A DNA stretch of 64,000 bases from contig CANQPD010000001.1 of the NCBI GenBank assembly GCA_947625655.1, forward strand, positions 124,001-188,000. Direction: 5' to 3'. The stretch's first letter is position 1. Each line of letters begins with the position of its first letter. The notes under the pieces were generated by a model, which was not told the origin of the DNA, searched no databases, and worked only from the letters and a program-made list of their open reading frames with translations. The DNA is from an uncultured Dysosmobacter sp. (lineage in GTDB: Bacteria > Bacillota > Clostridia > Oscillospirales > Oscillospiraceae). The position numbers and the translations under genes were made by a program. This document shows positions 1 to 9,000 of the stretch, piece after piece.

Positions 1-255
1 AGGGCCCGCATCCTGACGGAGGAGCTGCCCGTGACCGTCTTCGGCACCGCGGCGGATGTGGAGGCTGTGACCGGAGATGACGTCACCATGATCGCGGACC
101 TGAGCGATTACTCCGGCGCGTCCGGCACCTATACGGTCCCGGCCACTGTGCGGATCGGCACATCCGGAGATGTGGGCGTCACCGGCGTCTATCAGGTGCA
201 GGTCACGATCCAGGAACAGCAGGAACAGCCGGAAGAGGATACACCGCAAGAATGA
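1..255 (+). CDS. YbbR-domain protein (CdaR-like), C-terminal part only
   Basis: The open frame runs in from the left edge and ends at TGA 253-255, so only the last 84 residues are visible. The sequence is beta-rich (repeated short V/T/G strands such as PATVRIGT and VGVTGVYQVQVTI) and ends in an acidic Q/E/P tail, which resembles the last YbbR repeat of CdaR, the membrane-anchored regulator of the c-di-AMP cyclase CdaA. The gene directly precedes an RseC-like gene. The family call is by sequence resemblance; the start and most of the protein are outside the window. Confidence 0.6.
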   Translation, partial: RARILTEELPVTVFGTAADVEAVTGDDVTMIADLSDYSGASGTYTVPATVRIGTSGDVGVTGVYQVQVTIQEQQEQPEEDTPQE

Positions 256-270
256 CACAGGAGAGGTATT

Positions 271-681
271 ATGACACAAATCGCAACTGTTGAGCGGATT
301 CTCGACGCCGATCACGCCGAGATCTCCGTTCCCCGCAAATCCGCCTGCGGCCACGACTGTGAGGAGTGCGCCGGATGCGGCGTTACCGGCACGGCGGTCC
401 ACGCCAGGGCCGTCAACCCCATCGGCGCCCGTCCCGGCCAGAAAGTGGTGGTGGAGAGCAGCACCCAGAAGATGCTTGGCATCGTGGCGCTGGTCTACCT
501 GATCCCCGTGGTGCTGTTCATGCTGGGCTATCTGGTGATGAACGTTCTGAAGGCCAGCGTGGGGGTGCAGTATTTTGCCGCTGTCGCGGGCTTTGCCGCC
601 GGCATCCTGCTGGCCGTCCGCTATGACCGGCGGCTCCGGAAAAAGGGCGGACTGGTCTTTACCATCGTCCGGCTGTTCTGA
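271..681 (+). CDS. RseC/MucC-like SoxR-reducing system protein
   Basis: A 136-aa inner-membrane protein. An N-terminal cysteine cluster (C26, C30, C33, C36) may bind Fe-S, followed by a short beta region and two membrane segments at about residues 69-91 and 98-116 with a basic C-terminal tail. This layout matches the RseC family, which in Gram-negatives is linked to SoxR reduction together with the Rnf complex. In Clostridia the partner is uncertain. An AGGAGAGG Shine-Dalgarno sequence sits ahead of ATG 271, 15 nt after the CdaR-like gene, so the two are probably cotranscribed. Confidence 0.8.
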   Translation: MTQIATVERILDADHAEISVPRKSACGHDCEECAGCGVTGTAVHARAVNPIGARPGQKVVVESSTQKMLGIVALVYLIPVVLFMLGYLVMNVLKASVGVQYFAAVAGFAAGILLAVRYDRRLRKKGGLVFTIVRLF

Positions 682-685
682 GACG

Positions 686-1591
686 GTGTTCGGTTATGTG
701 AGGCCGCCAGTCCAGGATCTGCCCGCTGAGGAGACGGAGCGTTTCCGCCGGGCCTACTGCGGGCTTTGCCATACGCTGGGCAGACGGTACGGTCCCGCCG
801 CGCGGTTTATCCTGAATTACGATTTCACCTATCTGGCCATCCTGCTCTCCGATGGGAAGGAGGGACCCGGCCACAGCGCCCGGTGCATCGCAAGCCCCCT
901 CCGAAAGCGGGCGTATCTGGAACCGGACACCGCCATGGAGCTTGCTGCGGACGAGAGCGTGATTTTGGCCTATTGGCAGGCGCGGGACGGCGTGGCGGAC
1001 CACGACTGGCTCCACGGCTTGAAGTACCGCGGCGCCTCCGCGGTTTTGGAACCGGCCTACCGAAAGGCGGCGTCTTTTCGGCCCGGCTTTGACGGGACGG
1101 TGCGCCGCCAGCTGGCGCTGCTGGGAGCGCTGGAGAAAGAGAACTGCGCCTCTATGGACCGGGCCGCGGACGCCTTTGCTGTGCTTTTGAGCGCCGCCGC
1201 CCGGGAGATGGACGACCCCATCCGGCGGCGGGTGCTGGAGCAGCTGCTTTACCATCTGGGCCGCTGGGTCTATCTGGTGGACGCGGCGGACGATCTGAAA
1301 AAAGACGCCGTCTCCGGGAACTATAACCCTGTGGCCCTGCGGTATTCCCTGACAGACGGGGCCTGGACGGCGGAGGCGCGGCGGGAATTCACCGCCACCC
1401 TGGACCACTCCGTCCACATGATGACCACGGCCTTTGAGCTTTGGGATTTCGGCGTCTGGACGCCCCTTTTGGAGACGACGCTTTATACCGGCCTCTTCCG
1501 CGTGGGAAAATCCGTTTTGGACGGCACCTTCCGGGCCAAACAGCGCGGAGCAGATAGAGAGAACAGCAAGAATGTTGAGGAGACTGCATGA
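686..1591 (+). CDS. DUF5685 family protein
   Basis: A 301-aa protein of the DUF5685 family, function unknown. The start is taken as GTG 686 because this gives the family's typical opening (FGYVRP) followed by the conserved CGLC pair (C25, C28). The open frame extends further upstream but into the RseC-like gene. The helical body contains DDLKKD and NYNP motifs typical of the family. It overlaps the next gene (J-domain protein) by ATGA at 1588-1591, suggesting translational coupling; DUF5685 and J-domain genes are commonly adjacent in Clostridia. No clear Shine-Dalgarno precedes the GTG. Confidence 0.75.
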   Translation: MFGYVRPPVQDLPAEETERFRRAYCGLCHTLGRRYGPAARFILNYDFTYLAILLSDGKEGPGHSARCIASPLRKRAYLEPDTAMELAADESVILAYWQARDGVADHDWLHGLKYRGASAVLEPAYRKAASFRPGFDGTVRRQLALLGALEKENCASMDRAADAFAVLLSAAAREMDDPIRRRVLEQLLYHLGRWVYLVDAADDLKKDAVSGNYNPVALRYSLTDGAWTAEARREFTATLDHSVHMMTTAFELWDFGVWTPLLETTLYTGLFRVGKSVLDGTFRAKQRGADRENSKNVEETA

Positions 1592-2223
1592 ACGATCCTT
1601 ATGAAATCCTCGGTGTGTCGGAGAACGCCACAGATGAAGAGATCAAAAAAGCATATCGGGAGCTGGCCAGGAAGTACCATCCGGACAACTACCACGATAA
1701 TCCCCTGGCGGATCTGGCTCAGGAGAAGATGAAGGAGATCAACGCCGCTTATGAGCAGATCACCAGGGCCCGCAGCGGCGGGGGGAATCGCGGCCCTTCG
1801 GCGGGATACGGCGGCTATCAGAGCGGCGGCTACTCCTATCGGCAGTATGGGCAGTCCGCGTCAGGCAGTTCCGTCCTTCAACAGGTGCGGATCGCTATTC
1901 AAACCGGCAACATCAGCCGGGCGGAGGCACTGCTGGCCAATTACAGCGACCATAACGCCGAGTGGAACTTCCTGCGGGGCGCGGTGTGCTACCGTCGGGG
2001 CTGGATCGATGAGGCGAAGCGGTATTACCAGACCGCCTGCCAGATGGATCCCGGCAATCAGGAGTACCGGCAGGCGCTGGAATTCATGGAGAAAGGCACC
2101 CAGTCGGCCTACCGCCCCGGCGGCGGTCAGTTTGGCACGGAGCTTTGCGGCGGGAATATGTGTCTGCCGCTGTGCTGCCTGTGGTCGCTTTGCAACGGCG
2201 GCGGATACTGGTTCTGCTGCTGA
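1588..2223 (+). CDS. J-domain (DnaJ-like) protein
   Basis: A 211-aa protein with an N-terminal J domain (residues about 3-65) carrying the HPD motif at 31-33 that stimulates DnaK ATPase. A Gly/Ser/Tyr-rich linker follows, then a TPR-like segment (about 95-160), and an unusual cysteine-rich C-terminal tail with seven or more Cys in the last 30 residues. It lacks the DnaJ zinc fingers and substrate-binding domain, so it is not DnaJ itself but a specialised co-chaperone. It is coupled to the DUF5685 gene by a 4-nt overlap, so the two may act together. Confidence 0.85.
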   Translation: MNDPYEILGVSENATDEEIKKAYRELARKYHPDNYHDNPLADLAQEKMKEINAAYEQITRARSGGGNRGPSAGYGGYQSGGYSYRQYGQSASGSSVLQQVRIAIQTGNISRAEALLANYSDHNAEWNFLRGAVCYRRGWIDEAKRYYQTACQMDPGNQEYRQALEFMEKGTQSAYRPGGGQFGTELCGGNMCLPLCCLWSLCNGGGYWFCC

Positions 2224-2244
2224 GAGATGAGGGAGGAAACAGAC

Positions 2245-3126
2245 GTGATCAAAAGTATGACCGGCTATGGCCGGGCAAGGGAGACCTTGCATAAGCGGGA
2301 CATCACCGTGGAGGTCCGCTCCGTCAACAACCGCTATCTGGACTGCGCGGTGAAGATGCCCCGGATGTATACCTTTGCCGAGGACGCCGTCAAGCAGCGG
2401 GTGCAGAAAGCGGTCTCCCGGGGCAAGGTGGATGTGTTTATTACGGTGGACGCCTCCGCCGCCGATGTGGCGAAGGTCACGGTCAACCGGGAGCTGGCCG
2501 CCCAGTATGCCGCCGCCCTGCATGAACTGGCGGAGGTCTGCGGCCCTACGGCGTATCATGTGACGCCGGATCAGCTGGCCCGGTTTCAGGACGTTCTGAC
2601 CGTCACCAAGGCGGATGAGGACCTGGAGACCGTCAGCGAGGATCTTTGCGCCGTCCTGGACGAAGCCCTGGCATCCTACAATGCCATGCGGGCCGTGGAG
2701 GGGGAAAAGCTGGCGGAGGACATCGGAAACCGCCTGCGCAGCATCGAGACCTATACCGGCCAGGTGGAGGAACGCTCGCCGGAGACGGTGGCGGAATACC
2801 GCCAGAAGCTGACCGCCCGGATGCAGGAGGTGCTGCAGAGTGCCTCCATCGACCCCCAGCGCATCCTGACCGAGGCCGCCATCTATGCCGACAAGGTGGC
2901 CGTGGACGAGGAGACCGTCCGGCTGCGGAGCCATGTGGCCCAGCTGCGGGCCATGCTGGACTCCGACGAGCCCATGGGCCGGAAGATGGACTTTTTGATC
3001 CAGGAGGTCAACCGGGAGGCCAATACCATCGGCTCCAAGTGCAATGACGTGTCCATCGCCCAGGTGGTGGTCGGGCTGAAGGCCGAAGTGGAAAAGATGC
3101 GCGAGCAGGTCCAGAACGTGGAGTGA
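2245..3126 (+). CDS. yicC: YicC/YloC family endoribonuclease
   Basis: A 293-aa protein of the YicC family, which in E. coli has endoribonuclease activity on small RNAs. The start is chosen as GTG 2245: a strong GGGAGG at 2231-2236 lies 8 nt upstream and this gives the family opening [10 protein letters not shown]. The alternative ATG 2227 would place that Shine-Dalgarno inside the gene. The conserved N-terminal [12 protein letters not shown] block and the C-terminal [18 protein letters not shown] block (family DUF1732) are both present. It begins the conserved Firmicutes yloC-remA-gmk-rpoZ cluster. Confidence 0.93.
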   Translation: MIKSMTGYGRARETLHKRDITVEVRSVNNRYLDCAVKMPRMYTFAEDAVKQRVQKAVSRGKVDVFITVDASAADVAKVTVNRELAAQYAAALHELAEVCGPTAYHVTPDQLARFQDVLTVTKADEDLETVSEDLCAVLDEALASYNAMRAVEGEKLAEDIGNRLRSIETYTGQVEERSPETVAEYRQKLTARMQEVLQSASIDPQRILTEAAIYADKVAVDEETVRLRSHVAQLRAMLDSDEPMGRKMDFLIQEVNREANTIGSKCNDVSIAQVVVGLKAEVEKMREQVQNVE

Positions 3127-3130
3127 CGGC

Positions 3131-3391
3131 ATGAAGCTCATCAACATCGGTTTTGGAAATCTGGTATCCGGGGAGCGGCTGGTGGCCATTGTCAGCCCGG
3201 ATTCCGCGCCTATCAAGCGCATGGTCCAGGAGAGCCGGGAGCGGGGCATGCTGATCGACGCCACCTATGGCCGCAAGACCGCGTCCATCTTCATTATGGA
3301 CAGCGACCATGTGATCCTGTCGGCCCTGCCGCCGGAGAAATTTGCCGCCCGCCCGCTGGGGGCAGATATGGAGGAGAGAGGGGAAGCATGA
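3131..3391 (+). CDS. remA: RemA family extracellular-matrix regulator (DUF370)
   Basis: An 86-aa protein starting [10 protein letters not shown], the typical RemA/DUF370 opening. In Bacillus RemA is a DNA-binding activator of matrix genes that forms ring-like oligomers. The conserved YGRKT and MDSDHVILS segments are visible. It sits 4 nt after yicC and overlaps gmk by ATGA, the same order as in B. subtilis (yloC-ylzA/remA-gmk). The regulatory targets in this organism cannot be inferred from the window. Confidence 0.92.
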   Translation: MKLINIGFGNLVSGERLVAIVSPDSAPIKRMVQESRERGMLIDATYGRKTASIFIMDSDHVILSALPPEKFAARPLGADMEERGEA

Positions 3392-3984
3392 GAAAAGGAA
3401 AGACATTCATTGTTTCCGGGCCTTCCGGCGTCGGGAAAAGCACGGTGCTGAAGGCACTGCTGGAAAAGCGGAAGGATCTGTATTTTTCTGTTTCCGCAAC
3501 CACCCGGGACCCCCGTCCGGGCGAGCTGGACGGCGTCCACTACCACTTTATGGACGTGGAGTCCTTCCGCAAGTGGATCTCCATGGAGCAGTTTTTGGAG
3601 TACGCGGAGTACGTCGGGAATTTCTACGGTACGCCGAAGCGCTATGTGGACGAGGCCATGGAGCACGGCAGGGACGTGATTTTGGATATCGAGGTGCAGG
3701 GCGCCATCCAGGTCACCAGCAAGCGGCCGGAGACGGTGCGCATCTTCATTGCCCCGCCCAGCTGGGCGGAGCTGGAACGGCGGCTGACCGAGCGCGGCAC
3801 CGACAGCAAGGATAAGATCCAGAAGCGATTGCTGCGGGCCAAAGTGGAATTTCAGACCGCCCATACCTATGATTATTTCGTCATCAACGACACCGTGGAA
3901 AACGCGGTGAATGAGCTGGACGCCATTATGACCGCGGAGCACTGCAAGCCCAAGGAGCGCATGGAGATCATCAGCGGAAAATAA
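3388..3984 (+). CDS. gmk: Guanylate kinase
   Basis: A 198-aa guanylate kinase, converting GMP and ATP to GDP and ADP in purine nucleotide synthesis. The P-loop GPSGVGKS lies at residues 11-18, followed by the GMP-binding region ([10 protein letters not shown] type, here [15 protein letters not shown]). The length is normal for the family. The start codon overlaps the remA stop (ATGA 3388-3391) behind a GGAGAGAGG Shine-Dalgarno, consistent with coupled translation in the conserved cluster. Confidence 0.97.
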   Translation: MRKGKTFIVSGPSGVGKSTVLKALLEKRKDLYFSVSATTRDPRPGELDGVHYHFMDVESFRKWISMEQFLEYAEYVGNFYGTPKRYVDEAMEHGRDVILDIEVQGAIQVTSKRPETVRIFIAPPSWAELERRLTERGTDSKDKIQKRLLRAKVEFQTAHTYDYFVINDTVENAVNELDAIMTAEHCKPKERMEIISGK

Positions 3985-4045
3985 CGCGTGTCCCGGAAAG
4001 TGACAAAAAATTTAGCCGAAATCAGGCAGAATGGAAGTAGATACT

Positions 4046-4282
4046 ATGTCAATGCTGTATCCCGCAATGAGCAAGCTGAACACCTATGTCCCCAACCGCT
4101 ATATGCTGGTAAACGTTGTGGCCCGCCGGGCCCGCCAGATCGCCGAAAAGGCCGAGGATACCGGCGAGATTCTGGAGGAAAAGCCCGTGACCCTGGCCAT
4201 CAACGAGGTGGCGGCGGGCAAACTGGACGCCAGCAGCATGGATCTGCGCATCAACGAAGAGGACACATCAATCACCGCGTAA
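4046..4282 (+). CDS. rpoZ: DNA-directed RNA polymerase omega subunit
   Basis: A 78-aa omega subunit, the small RNA-polymerase chaperone that stabilises beta prime. The core motif (YMLVNVVARRARQIAE) and the short acidic tail match the family. ATG 4046 gives the usual short N-terminus (MSMLYPAMSKL) and has GGAAG 8 nt upstream. ATG 4031 in the same frame would add five residues and cannot be excluded. The gene lies between gmk and priA, as in Bacillus, except that coaBC, which usually follows rpoZ, is absent. Confidence 0.9.
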   Translation: MSMLYPAMSKLNTYVPNRYMLVNVVARRARQIAEKAEDTGEILEEKPVTLAINEVAAGKLDASSMDLRINEEDTSITA

Positions 4283-4306
4283 GACACCGCGAAGGAGGGG
4301 CGAGGC

Positions 4307-6772
4307 ATGGAGACCGCTGTGATCGTAAAAGTCGCGGTCAGCGCCGCGCCCTATTCCATTGACAAGCCCTATGACTATCTGGTGCCGGGGGAGCTGCTGG
4401 AAGCGGCGGTCCCCGGCGTGCGGGTAACGGTGCCCTTCGGCCGTGGAAACCGGAGAACCGAGGGGATCATCCTGGCCCGCGGGACTGGGGAAAAAACGCC
4501 GGGGCTGAAGCCCCTGGCGTCTGTGCTGGACCGGGAGGCCGTATTGGACCGTGCCGGCATCGAGCTGGCCCTTTGGATGCGGCAGCGGTACTTCTGCACA
4601 TTGTTTGAGGCGGTGAAGGCCATTCTGCCCACGGGGCTGTGGTATCAGCTCCGGGAGGTCTGGCGCCTGGCGGAAGGCATGGACCGCATGGCCGCCGACG
4701 AGGCCGGTGGGAAGATCAAAAAAGCGCCGGCGGTGCTGGACGCGCTGTTCGCAAATGGCGGAAGCGCCGAACTGCCGCTTTTGCGGGACGCCTGCGGGGA
4801 GGATGTGGAACATACCCTGCGGGCCCTGCGGAAGGCCGGCGTCGTCGTCTGTGAGACTGCCGCCAGGCGGAAGATCGGCGATAAGACCCGCCGCATGGTG
4901 GAGCTGGCGGTCAGCGCGGAAGACGCCCTGGCGCTGGCTGAACCGAAGCGTCGCTCCGCGCCGGCCAGGTATGAGGCGGTGCGCCTGCTGGCCGCTGCCG
5001 GAAGAGCCTCCGTCCAGGATATCTGCTATTTTACCGGCGTCTCCACACGGACCCTCCGGGGCCTGGAGAAGGCCGGCATCGTGTCCTTTTCAGAGGAAGA
5101 GGAGCTGCGGGTCCCGCAGCTGAGGCAAACGGAGCCCGGGCCGCCCATTGTCCTGAACGAGGAGCAGCAATCCGCCTTTGAAACCGTCCTGGGCCTGACA
5201 AAGAGCGGCAGGGCGGAAGCGGTGCTGCTCCATGGCGTCACCGGCAGCGGAAAGACCCAGGTCTATCTGCGCCTGGTGCAGGAGATCCTGAAGCAGGGCC
5301 GGACCGCCATCGTGCTGGTACCGGAGATCGTGCTGACGCCCCAGATGATGCGGAAATTTTCGTCCTATTTCGGCGAAAAGGTGGCGATGCTCCACAGCTC
5401 CCTCCATATGACGGAGCGCTATGACCAGTGGAAGCGCATCCGCCGGGGAGAAGTGCAGGTGGTGCTGGGCACCCGCTCCGCCATCTTCGCGCCGCTGCGG
5501 AACCTGGGGCTCATCATCCTGGATGAGGAGCAGGAGAGCAGCTATCAATCGGAAAACCCGCCCCGCTATCATACCCGGGACATTGGAAAATACCTCTGCG
5601 CCAGGGACCGGGCGGTTTTGCTCCTGGGCTCGGCCACGCCCGCAGTGGAGACCGCCTGGGCCGCGGAGCAGGGGTCTTACCACAAGGTTTCGCTGCGGCG
5701 GCGGTATAATGCCCAAAGCCTGCCTCAGGTCACTGTGGCGGATCTCAGGGCGGAGGTTCGGGAGGGGAACCCCGGACTGATCGGCGCTGTTTTGCGGGGG
5801 GAGCTGGAACAAAACCTTGCCCGCGGGGAACAGAGCATCCTGTTTTTAAACCGCCGGGGCAACAGCCGGATGCTGCTGTGCGGGGAGTGCGGCCATGTGC
5901 CGGAGTGCCCCCGATGCAGTGTGCCGCTGACTTACCATTCCGCCAACGGGCGGCTGATGTGCCATTACTGCGGCCACTCGGAGCCCGCGCGGGCCGTCTG
6001 CCCGGACTGTGGGGGGATCATGAAGCGCATCGGCACCGGCACCCAGAAGGTGGAGGAGGAGCTGCGGGAGCTGTTTCCAGAGGCCGGCATCCTGCGGATG
6101 GACGCGGATACCGCTGCCGGCGGCCATGAGAAGATCCTGAATCAGTTTGAAAAGGAGCGTGTCCCCATCCTGCTGGGCACACAGATGGTGGCCAAGGGGC
6201 TGGATTTTGAAAATGTGACGCTGGTGGGCGTTTTGTCCGCCGATATCTCCTTGTATATAGACCACTACCGCGCCGCCGAGCGGACCTTCGACCTGCTGAC
6301 CCAGGTGGTGGGGCGGGCCGGACGGGGCGGCAAAACGGGACGGGCCGTCATCCAGACCTACACGCCGGAAAATGACGTGATCCAAAGCGCATCCCGTCAG
6401 GACTATGACAGCTTTTATCAAAGCGAGATCCGCATGCGGCGCCTGCGCCGCTATCCGCCTTTCGCGGACCTGTTCACCTTTACCGTCTCCGGGACAGAGG
6501 AAGGGGCCGTCCTGCGGGCGGCCGCCGGGGTCCGGGAGACGCTGCGCCGTGTGTGTGCCGCTCCGGAGCTGGCGGAGAGCCAGCCGGAGGTCCTGGGCCC
6601 CGCGCCCGCTCCCGTGCTGAAGCTGAACAACCGCTACCGTTACCGCTGTCTGCTGGTGGGAAGAAACGACCGGGCCACCCGGGACCGGGTGAGCTGGCTT
6701 TTGAAAGAATTTGCAAATGACCGCGCCAATCGCGGATTGAATATTTTTGTTGACTGCAACACCCTGGAGTGA
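4307..6772 (+). CDS. priA: Primosomal replication protein N' (PriA helicase)
   Basis: An 821-aa PriA, the 3'-5' superfamily-2 helicase that reloads the replisome at stalled forks. The N-terminal DNA-binding part is followed by the helicase core with Walker A (GVTGSGKT near residue 312) and a DEEQ Walker B near residue 406. A zinc-binding insertion with eight cysteines (about residues 525-570, arranged CxxC repeats) and the C-terminal helicase motifs (GRAGRGGKTG) complete the protein. The length is normal. A GGAGGGG Shine-Dalgarno precedes ATG 4307; the gene follows rpoZ by 24 nt. Confidence 0.97.
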   Translation: METAVIVKVAVSAAPYSIDKPYDYLVPGELLEAAVPGVRVTVPFGRGNRRTEGIILARGTGEKTPGLKPLASVLDREAVLDRAGIELALWMRQRYFCTLFEAVKAILPTGLWYQLREVWRLAEGMDRMAADEAGGKIKKAPAVLDALFANGGSAELPLLRDACGEDVEHTLRALRKAGVVVCETAARRKIGDKTRRMVELAVSAEDALALAEPKRRSAPARYEAVRLLAAAGRASVQDICYFTGVSTRTLRGLEKAGIVSFSEEEELRVPQLRQTEPGPPIVLNEEQQSAFETVLGLTKSGRAEAVLLHGVTGSGKTQVYLRLVQEILKQGRTAIVLVPEIVLTPQMMRKFSSYFGEKVAMLHSSLHMTERYDQWKRIRRGEVQVVLGTRSAIFAPLRNLGLIILDEEQESSYQSENPPRYHTRDIGKYLCARDRAVLLLGSATPAVETAWAAEQGSYHKVSLRRRYNAQSLPQVTVADLRAEVREGNPGLIGAVLRGELEQNLARGEQSILFLNRRGNSRMLLCGECGHVPECPRCSVPLTYHSANGRLMCHYCGHSEPARAVCPDCGGIMKRIGTGTQKVEEELRELFPEAGILRMDADTAAGGHEKILNQFEKERVPILLGTQMVAKGLDFENVTLVGVLSADISLYIDHYRAAERTFDLLTQVVGRAGRGGKTGRAVIQTYTPENDVIQSASRQDYDSFYQSEIRMRRLRRYPPFADLFTFTVSGTEEGAVLRAAAGVRETLRRVCAAPELAESQPEVLGPAPAPVLKLNNRYRYRCLLVGRNDRATRDRVSWLLKEFANDRANRGLNIFVDCNTLE

Positions 6773-6794
6773 GGCAGTCAGGGAGGTCACAATC

Positions 6795-7292
6795 ATGGCA
6801 TTGCGAAAAATCGTAGAGATGGGCGACGAGTGCCTGAACAAGGTCTGCCGCCCCGTCACGGAATTCAATTCCCGTCTGCACGACCTGCTGGACGATATGG
6901 CGGAGACCCTGGCGGACGCCAACGGCGCGGGCCTGGCGGCGCCGCAGGTCGGTGTCCTCCGCCGGGTCTGCATTGTGATGGACGAGACCACCGAGGAGTA
7001 TCTGGAATTGGTCAACCCTGAGATCATCGCCCAGAGCGGAGAGCAGACCGGCCTGGAGGGCTGCCTCAGCGTGCCCGGCAAGTGGGGCATCGTCACCCGC
7101 CCCAATGTGGTGCGGGTCCGGGCCCAGGACCGGGACGGCAGATGGTTCGAGGTGGAGGGTGAGGGCATGAACGCCCGGTGCTTCTGCCACGAGATCGAGC
7201 ATCTGGACGGCCACCTGTACACGGAGCATATCGACCACTTCCTGTCTGAGGAGGAGCTGCGGGCGTATCTGGAAGCCGAGGAAGGGGAGTAA
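6795..7292 (+). CDS. def: Peptide deformylase
   Basis: A 165-aa peptide deformylase that removes the N-formyl group from new proteins. All three family motifs are visible: GAGLAAPQVG (residues 44-53), EGCLS (88-92) and HEIEH (132-136); C90, H132 and H136 are the metal ligands and E133 the catalytic base. The start ATG 6795 is fixed by GGGAGG at 6781-6786; the frame is open further upstream but without a ribosome site. It is followed 4 nt later by fmt, its functional partner. Confidence 0.97.
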   Translation: MALRKIVEMGDECLNKVCRPVTEFNSRLHDLLDDMAETLADANGAGLAAPQVGVLRRVCIVMDETTEEYLELVNPEIIAQSGEQTGLEGCLSVPGKWGIVTRPNVVRVRAQDRDGRWFEVEGEGMNARCFCHEIEHLDGHLYTEHIDHFLSEEELRAYLEAEEGE

Positions 7293-7296
7293 GCCC

Positions 7297-8217
7297 ATGC
7301 GGATACTGTTTATGGGAACGCCGGAATTTGCCGTGGCGTCCCTGAAGCGGCTGGTGGAGGACGGCCACGAGATCTGCGGCGTGTTCACCCAGCCGGACAA
7401 GCCCAAAAACCGGGGACACAAGCTGGTGTTCTCTCCTGTGAAGGAATATGCCTTAACACAAAATCTGACAGTTTATCAGCCCTTGAAAATGCGGGACGGC
7501 GAGGCGCTGGGCATTGTGAAAGCCCTTGGGCCGGAGCTGATCGTGGTGGCGGCCTACGGCAGGATATTGCCGGAGGAGATCCTGGACGCGCCGGAATACG
7601 GCTCCATCAACGTCCATTCGTCGCTGCTGCCAAAATACCGGGGCGCGGCGCCCATCAACTGGGCGATCCTGGACGGAGAGACCGAGACCGGCGTTTCCAT
7701 CATGTATATGGCCAAGGAACTGGACGCGGGCGATGTGATTTTGCAAAGGCGCACCGCCATCGGGCCGGAGGAGAACGCCCAGGAGCTGACGCGGCGTTTA
7801 GCGGAGCTGGGGGCGGAGGCGCTGTCCGAGACGGTGACGGCCCTGGCCGGCGGCACCGCCGTCCGGACGCCCCAGGACGGGAGCAGGCAGAGCTACGCCT
7901 CCATGCTGACCAAGGAGATGTCGCCCATCGACTGGACCCGCTCCGCCCACGAGATCAGCTGTCAGGTGCGGGGCCTGATCCCCTGGCCCTGCGCCTCCAC
8001 CGACGTGATCAGCGGCGACGCCATCAAGCTGTATGCGGCAGCTGAGACGGGGGAGAATACCAATGCCCTCCCCGGTGTCATCGTGGCGGCGGGAAAGCAG
8101 GGCATCGACATCGCCTGCGGCGACGGCAAGGTGCTGCGGGTCAAGGAACTGCAGGCCCAGGGCGGAAAGAGGATGACCGCCGCGGCCTATCTGCTGGGCC
8201 ATCCGATCCGGTGCTGA
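7297..8217 (+). CDS. fmt: Methionyl-tRNA formyltransferase
   Basis: A 306-aa formyltransferase that formylates initiator Met-tRNA with 10-formyl-THF. The catalytic triad corresponds to N105, H107 and D143, in the motifs SINVHSSLLPKYRGAAP and ELDAGD. The N-terminal Rossmann formyl-transferase domain is followed by the smaller C-terminal OB-type domain, at normal length. It starts 4 nt after def, with the Shine-Dalgarno inside the def 3' end, forming the usual def-fmt pair. Confidence 0.97.
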   Translation: MRILFMGTPEFAVASLKRLVEDGHEICGVFTQPDKPKNRGHKLVFSPVKEYALTQNLTVYQPLKMRDGEALGIVKALGPELIVVAAYGRILPEEILDAPEYGSINVHSSLLPKYRGAAPINWAILDGETETGVSIMYMAKELDAGDVILQRRTAIGPEENAQELTRRLAELGAEALSETVTALAGGTAVRTPQDGSRQSYASMLTKEMSPIDWTRSAHEISCQVRGLIPWPCASTDVISGDAIKLYAAAETGENTNALPGVIVAAGKQGIDIACGDGKVLRVKELQAQGGKRMTAAAYLLGHPIRC

Positions 8218-8256
8218 GGGCCGGCGCGCTTTGAATCCTGTGAATCGAGGAATGCT

Positions 8257-9000
8257 ATGCCTTACTACTATGATTACGGCTATTTTCTGGCGGACAATAT
8301 CTACTGCATCCTGCTGGTCCCGGTGTTTCTGCTGTCTGCCTGGGCCCAGATCCAGGTCAGCGGGAACTTCCGGCGGTACAGCGCCGTCAATAACCGCAGG
8401 CGCCTGACCGGCGCCCAGGCGGCGGAGGCGGTGCTCCATGCCCACGGCGTTTATGATGTCGCGGTCCGCTGCTGCCAGGGGAACCTGACAGATCACTATG
8501 ACCCCAGGGACAACACCATCTATCTGTCGGAGACCGTCTACGGCGCGCCCACCATCGCGGCGGTGGGAGTGGCCTGCCATGAGGCGGGCCACGCGGTCCA
8601 GTACGCGGAGGGATATGGCCCCATCCGCCTGCGGAGCGCCATCATCCCCGCCACCCAGCTGGGCTCGAAGCTCTCTTTCGTTCTGCTGTTTGCGGGCCTT
8701 CTGCTGTATGCCCAACCCCTTTTTCTGGCGGGGATCCTGCTGTTTTCCCTGACCACCCTTTTCCAGCTGGTGACACTGCCGGTGGAGTTCAACGCCTCCC
8801 ACCGGGCCATTGAGACCATTGAGGGCCAGTTCCTGCTGGATGACGACGAGATCACGGGAGCTAAAAAGGTGCTGCGGGCGGCGGCCATGACCTATGTGGC
8901 TGCGCTGCTGATGTCCGCGCTGCAGCTGCTTCGGTATGTGCTGATCTTCCTGAGCCGAAATGGCGGCGGCCGTAACGGACGGGGAGGAGGCAGGCGATGA
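8257..9000 (+). CDS. YugP-like zinc metallopeptidase
   Basis: A 247-aa membrane protein of the YugP family (neutral zinc metallopeptidase). An N-terminal membrane segment (about residues 15-33) precedes the zinc-binding HEAGH motif (H108, E109, H112). Two further hydrophobic stretches lie near 140-172 and 205-225. The C-terminus is Gly/Arg-rich. It lies between fmt and rsmB, where Bacillus has no such gene, and its end overlaps rsmB by ATGA. Substrate unknown. Confidence 0.88.
   Translation: MPYYYDYGYFLADNIYCILLVPVFLLSAWAQIQVSGNFRRYSAVNNRRRLTGAQAAEAVLHAHGVYDVAVRCCQGNLTDHYDPRDNTIYLSETVYGAPTIAAVGVACHEAGHAVQYAEGYGPIRLRSAIIPATQLGSKLSFVLLFAGLLLYAQPLFLAGILLFSLTTLFQLVTLPVEFNASHRAIETIEGQFLLDDDEITGAKKVLRAAAMTYVAALLMSALQLLRYVLIFLSRNGGGRNGRGGGRR

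Noticed and set aside
575-1591. Longer start at 575 for the DUF5685 gene
   Set aside because: It would overlap the RseC-like gene by 107 bp; GTG 686 gives the family's conserved N-terminus.
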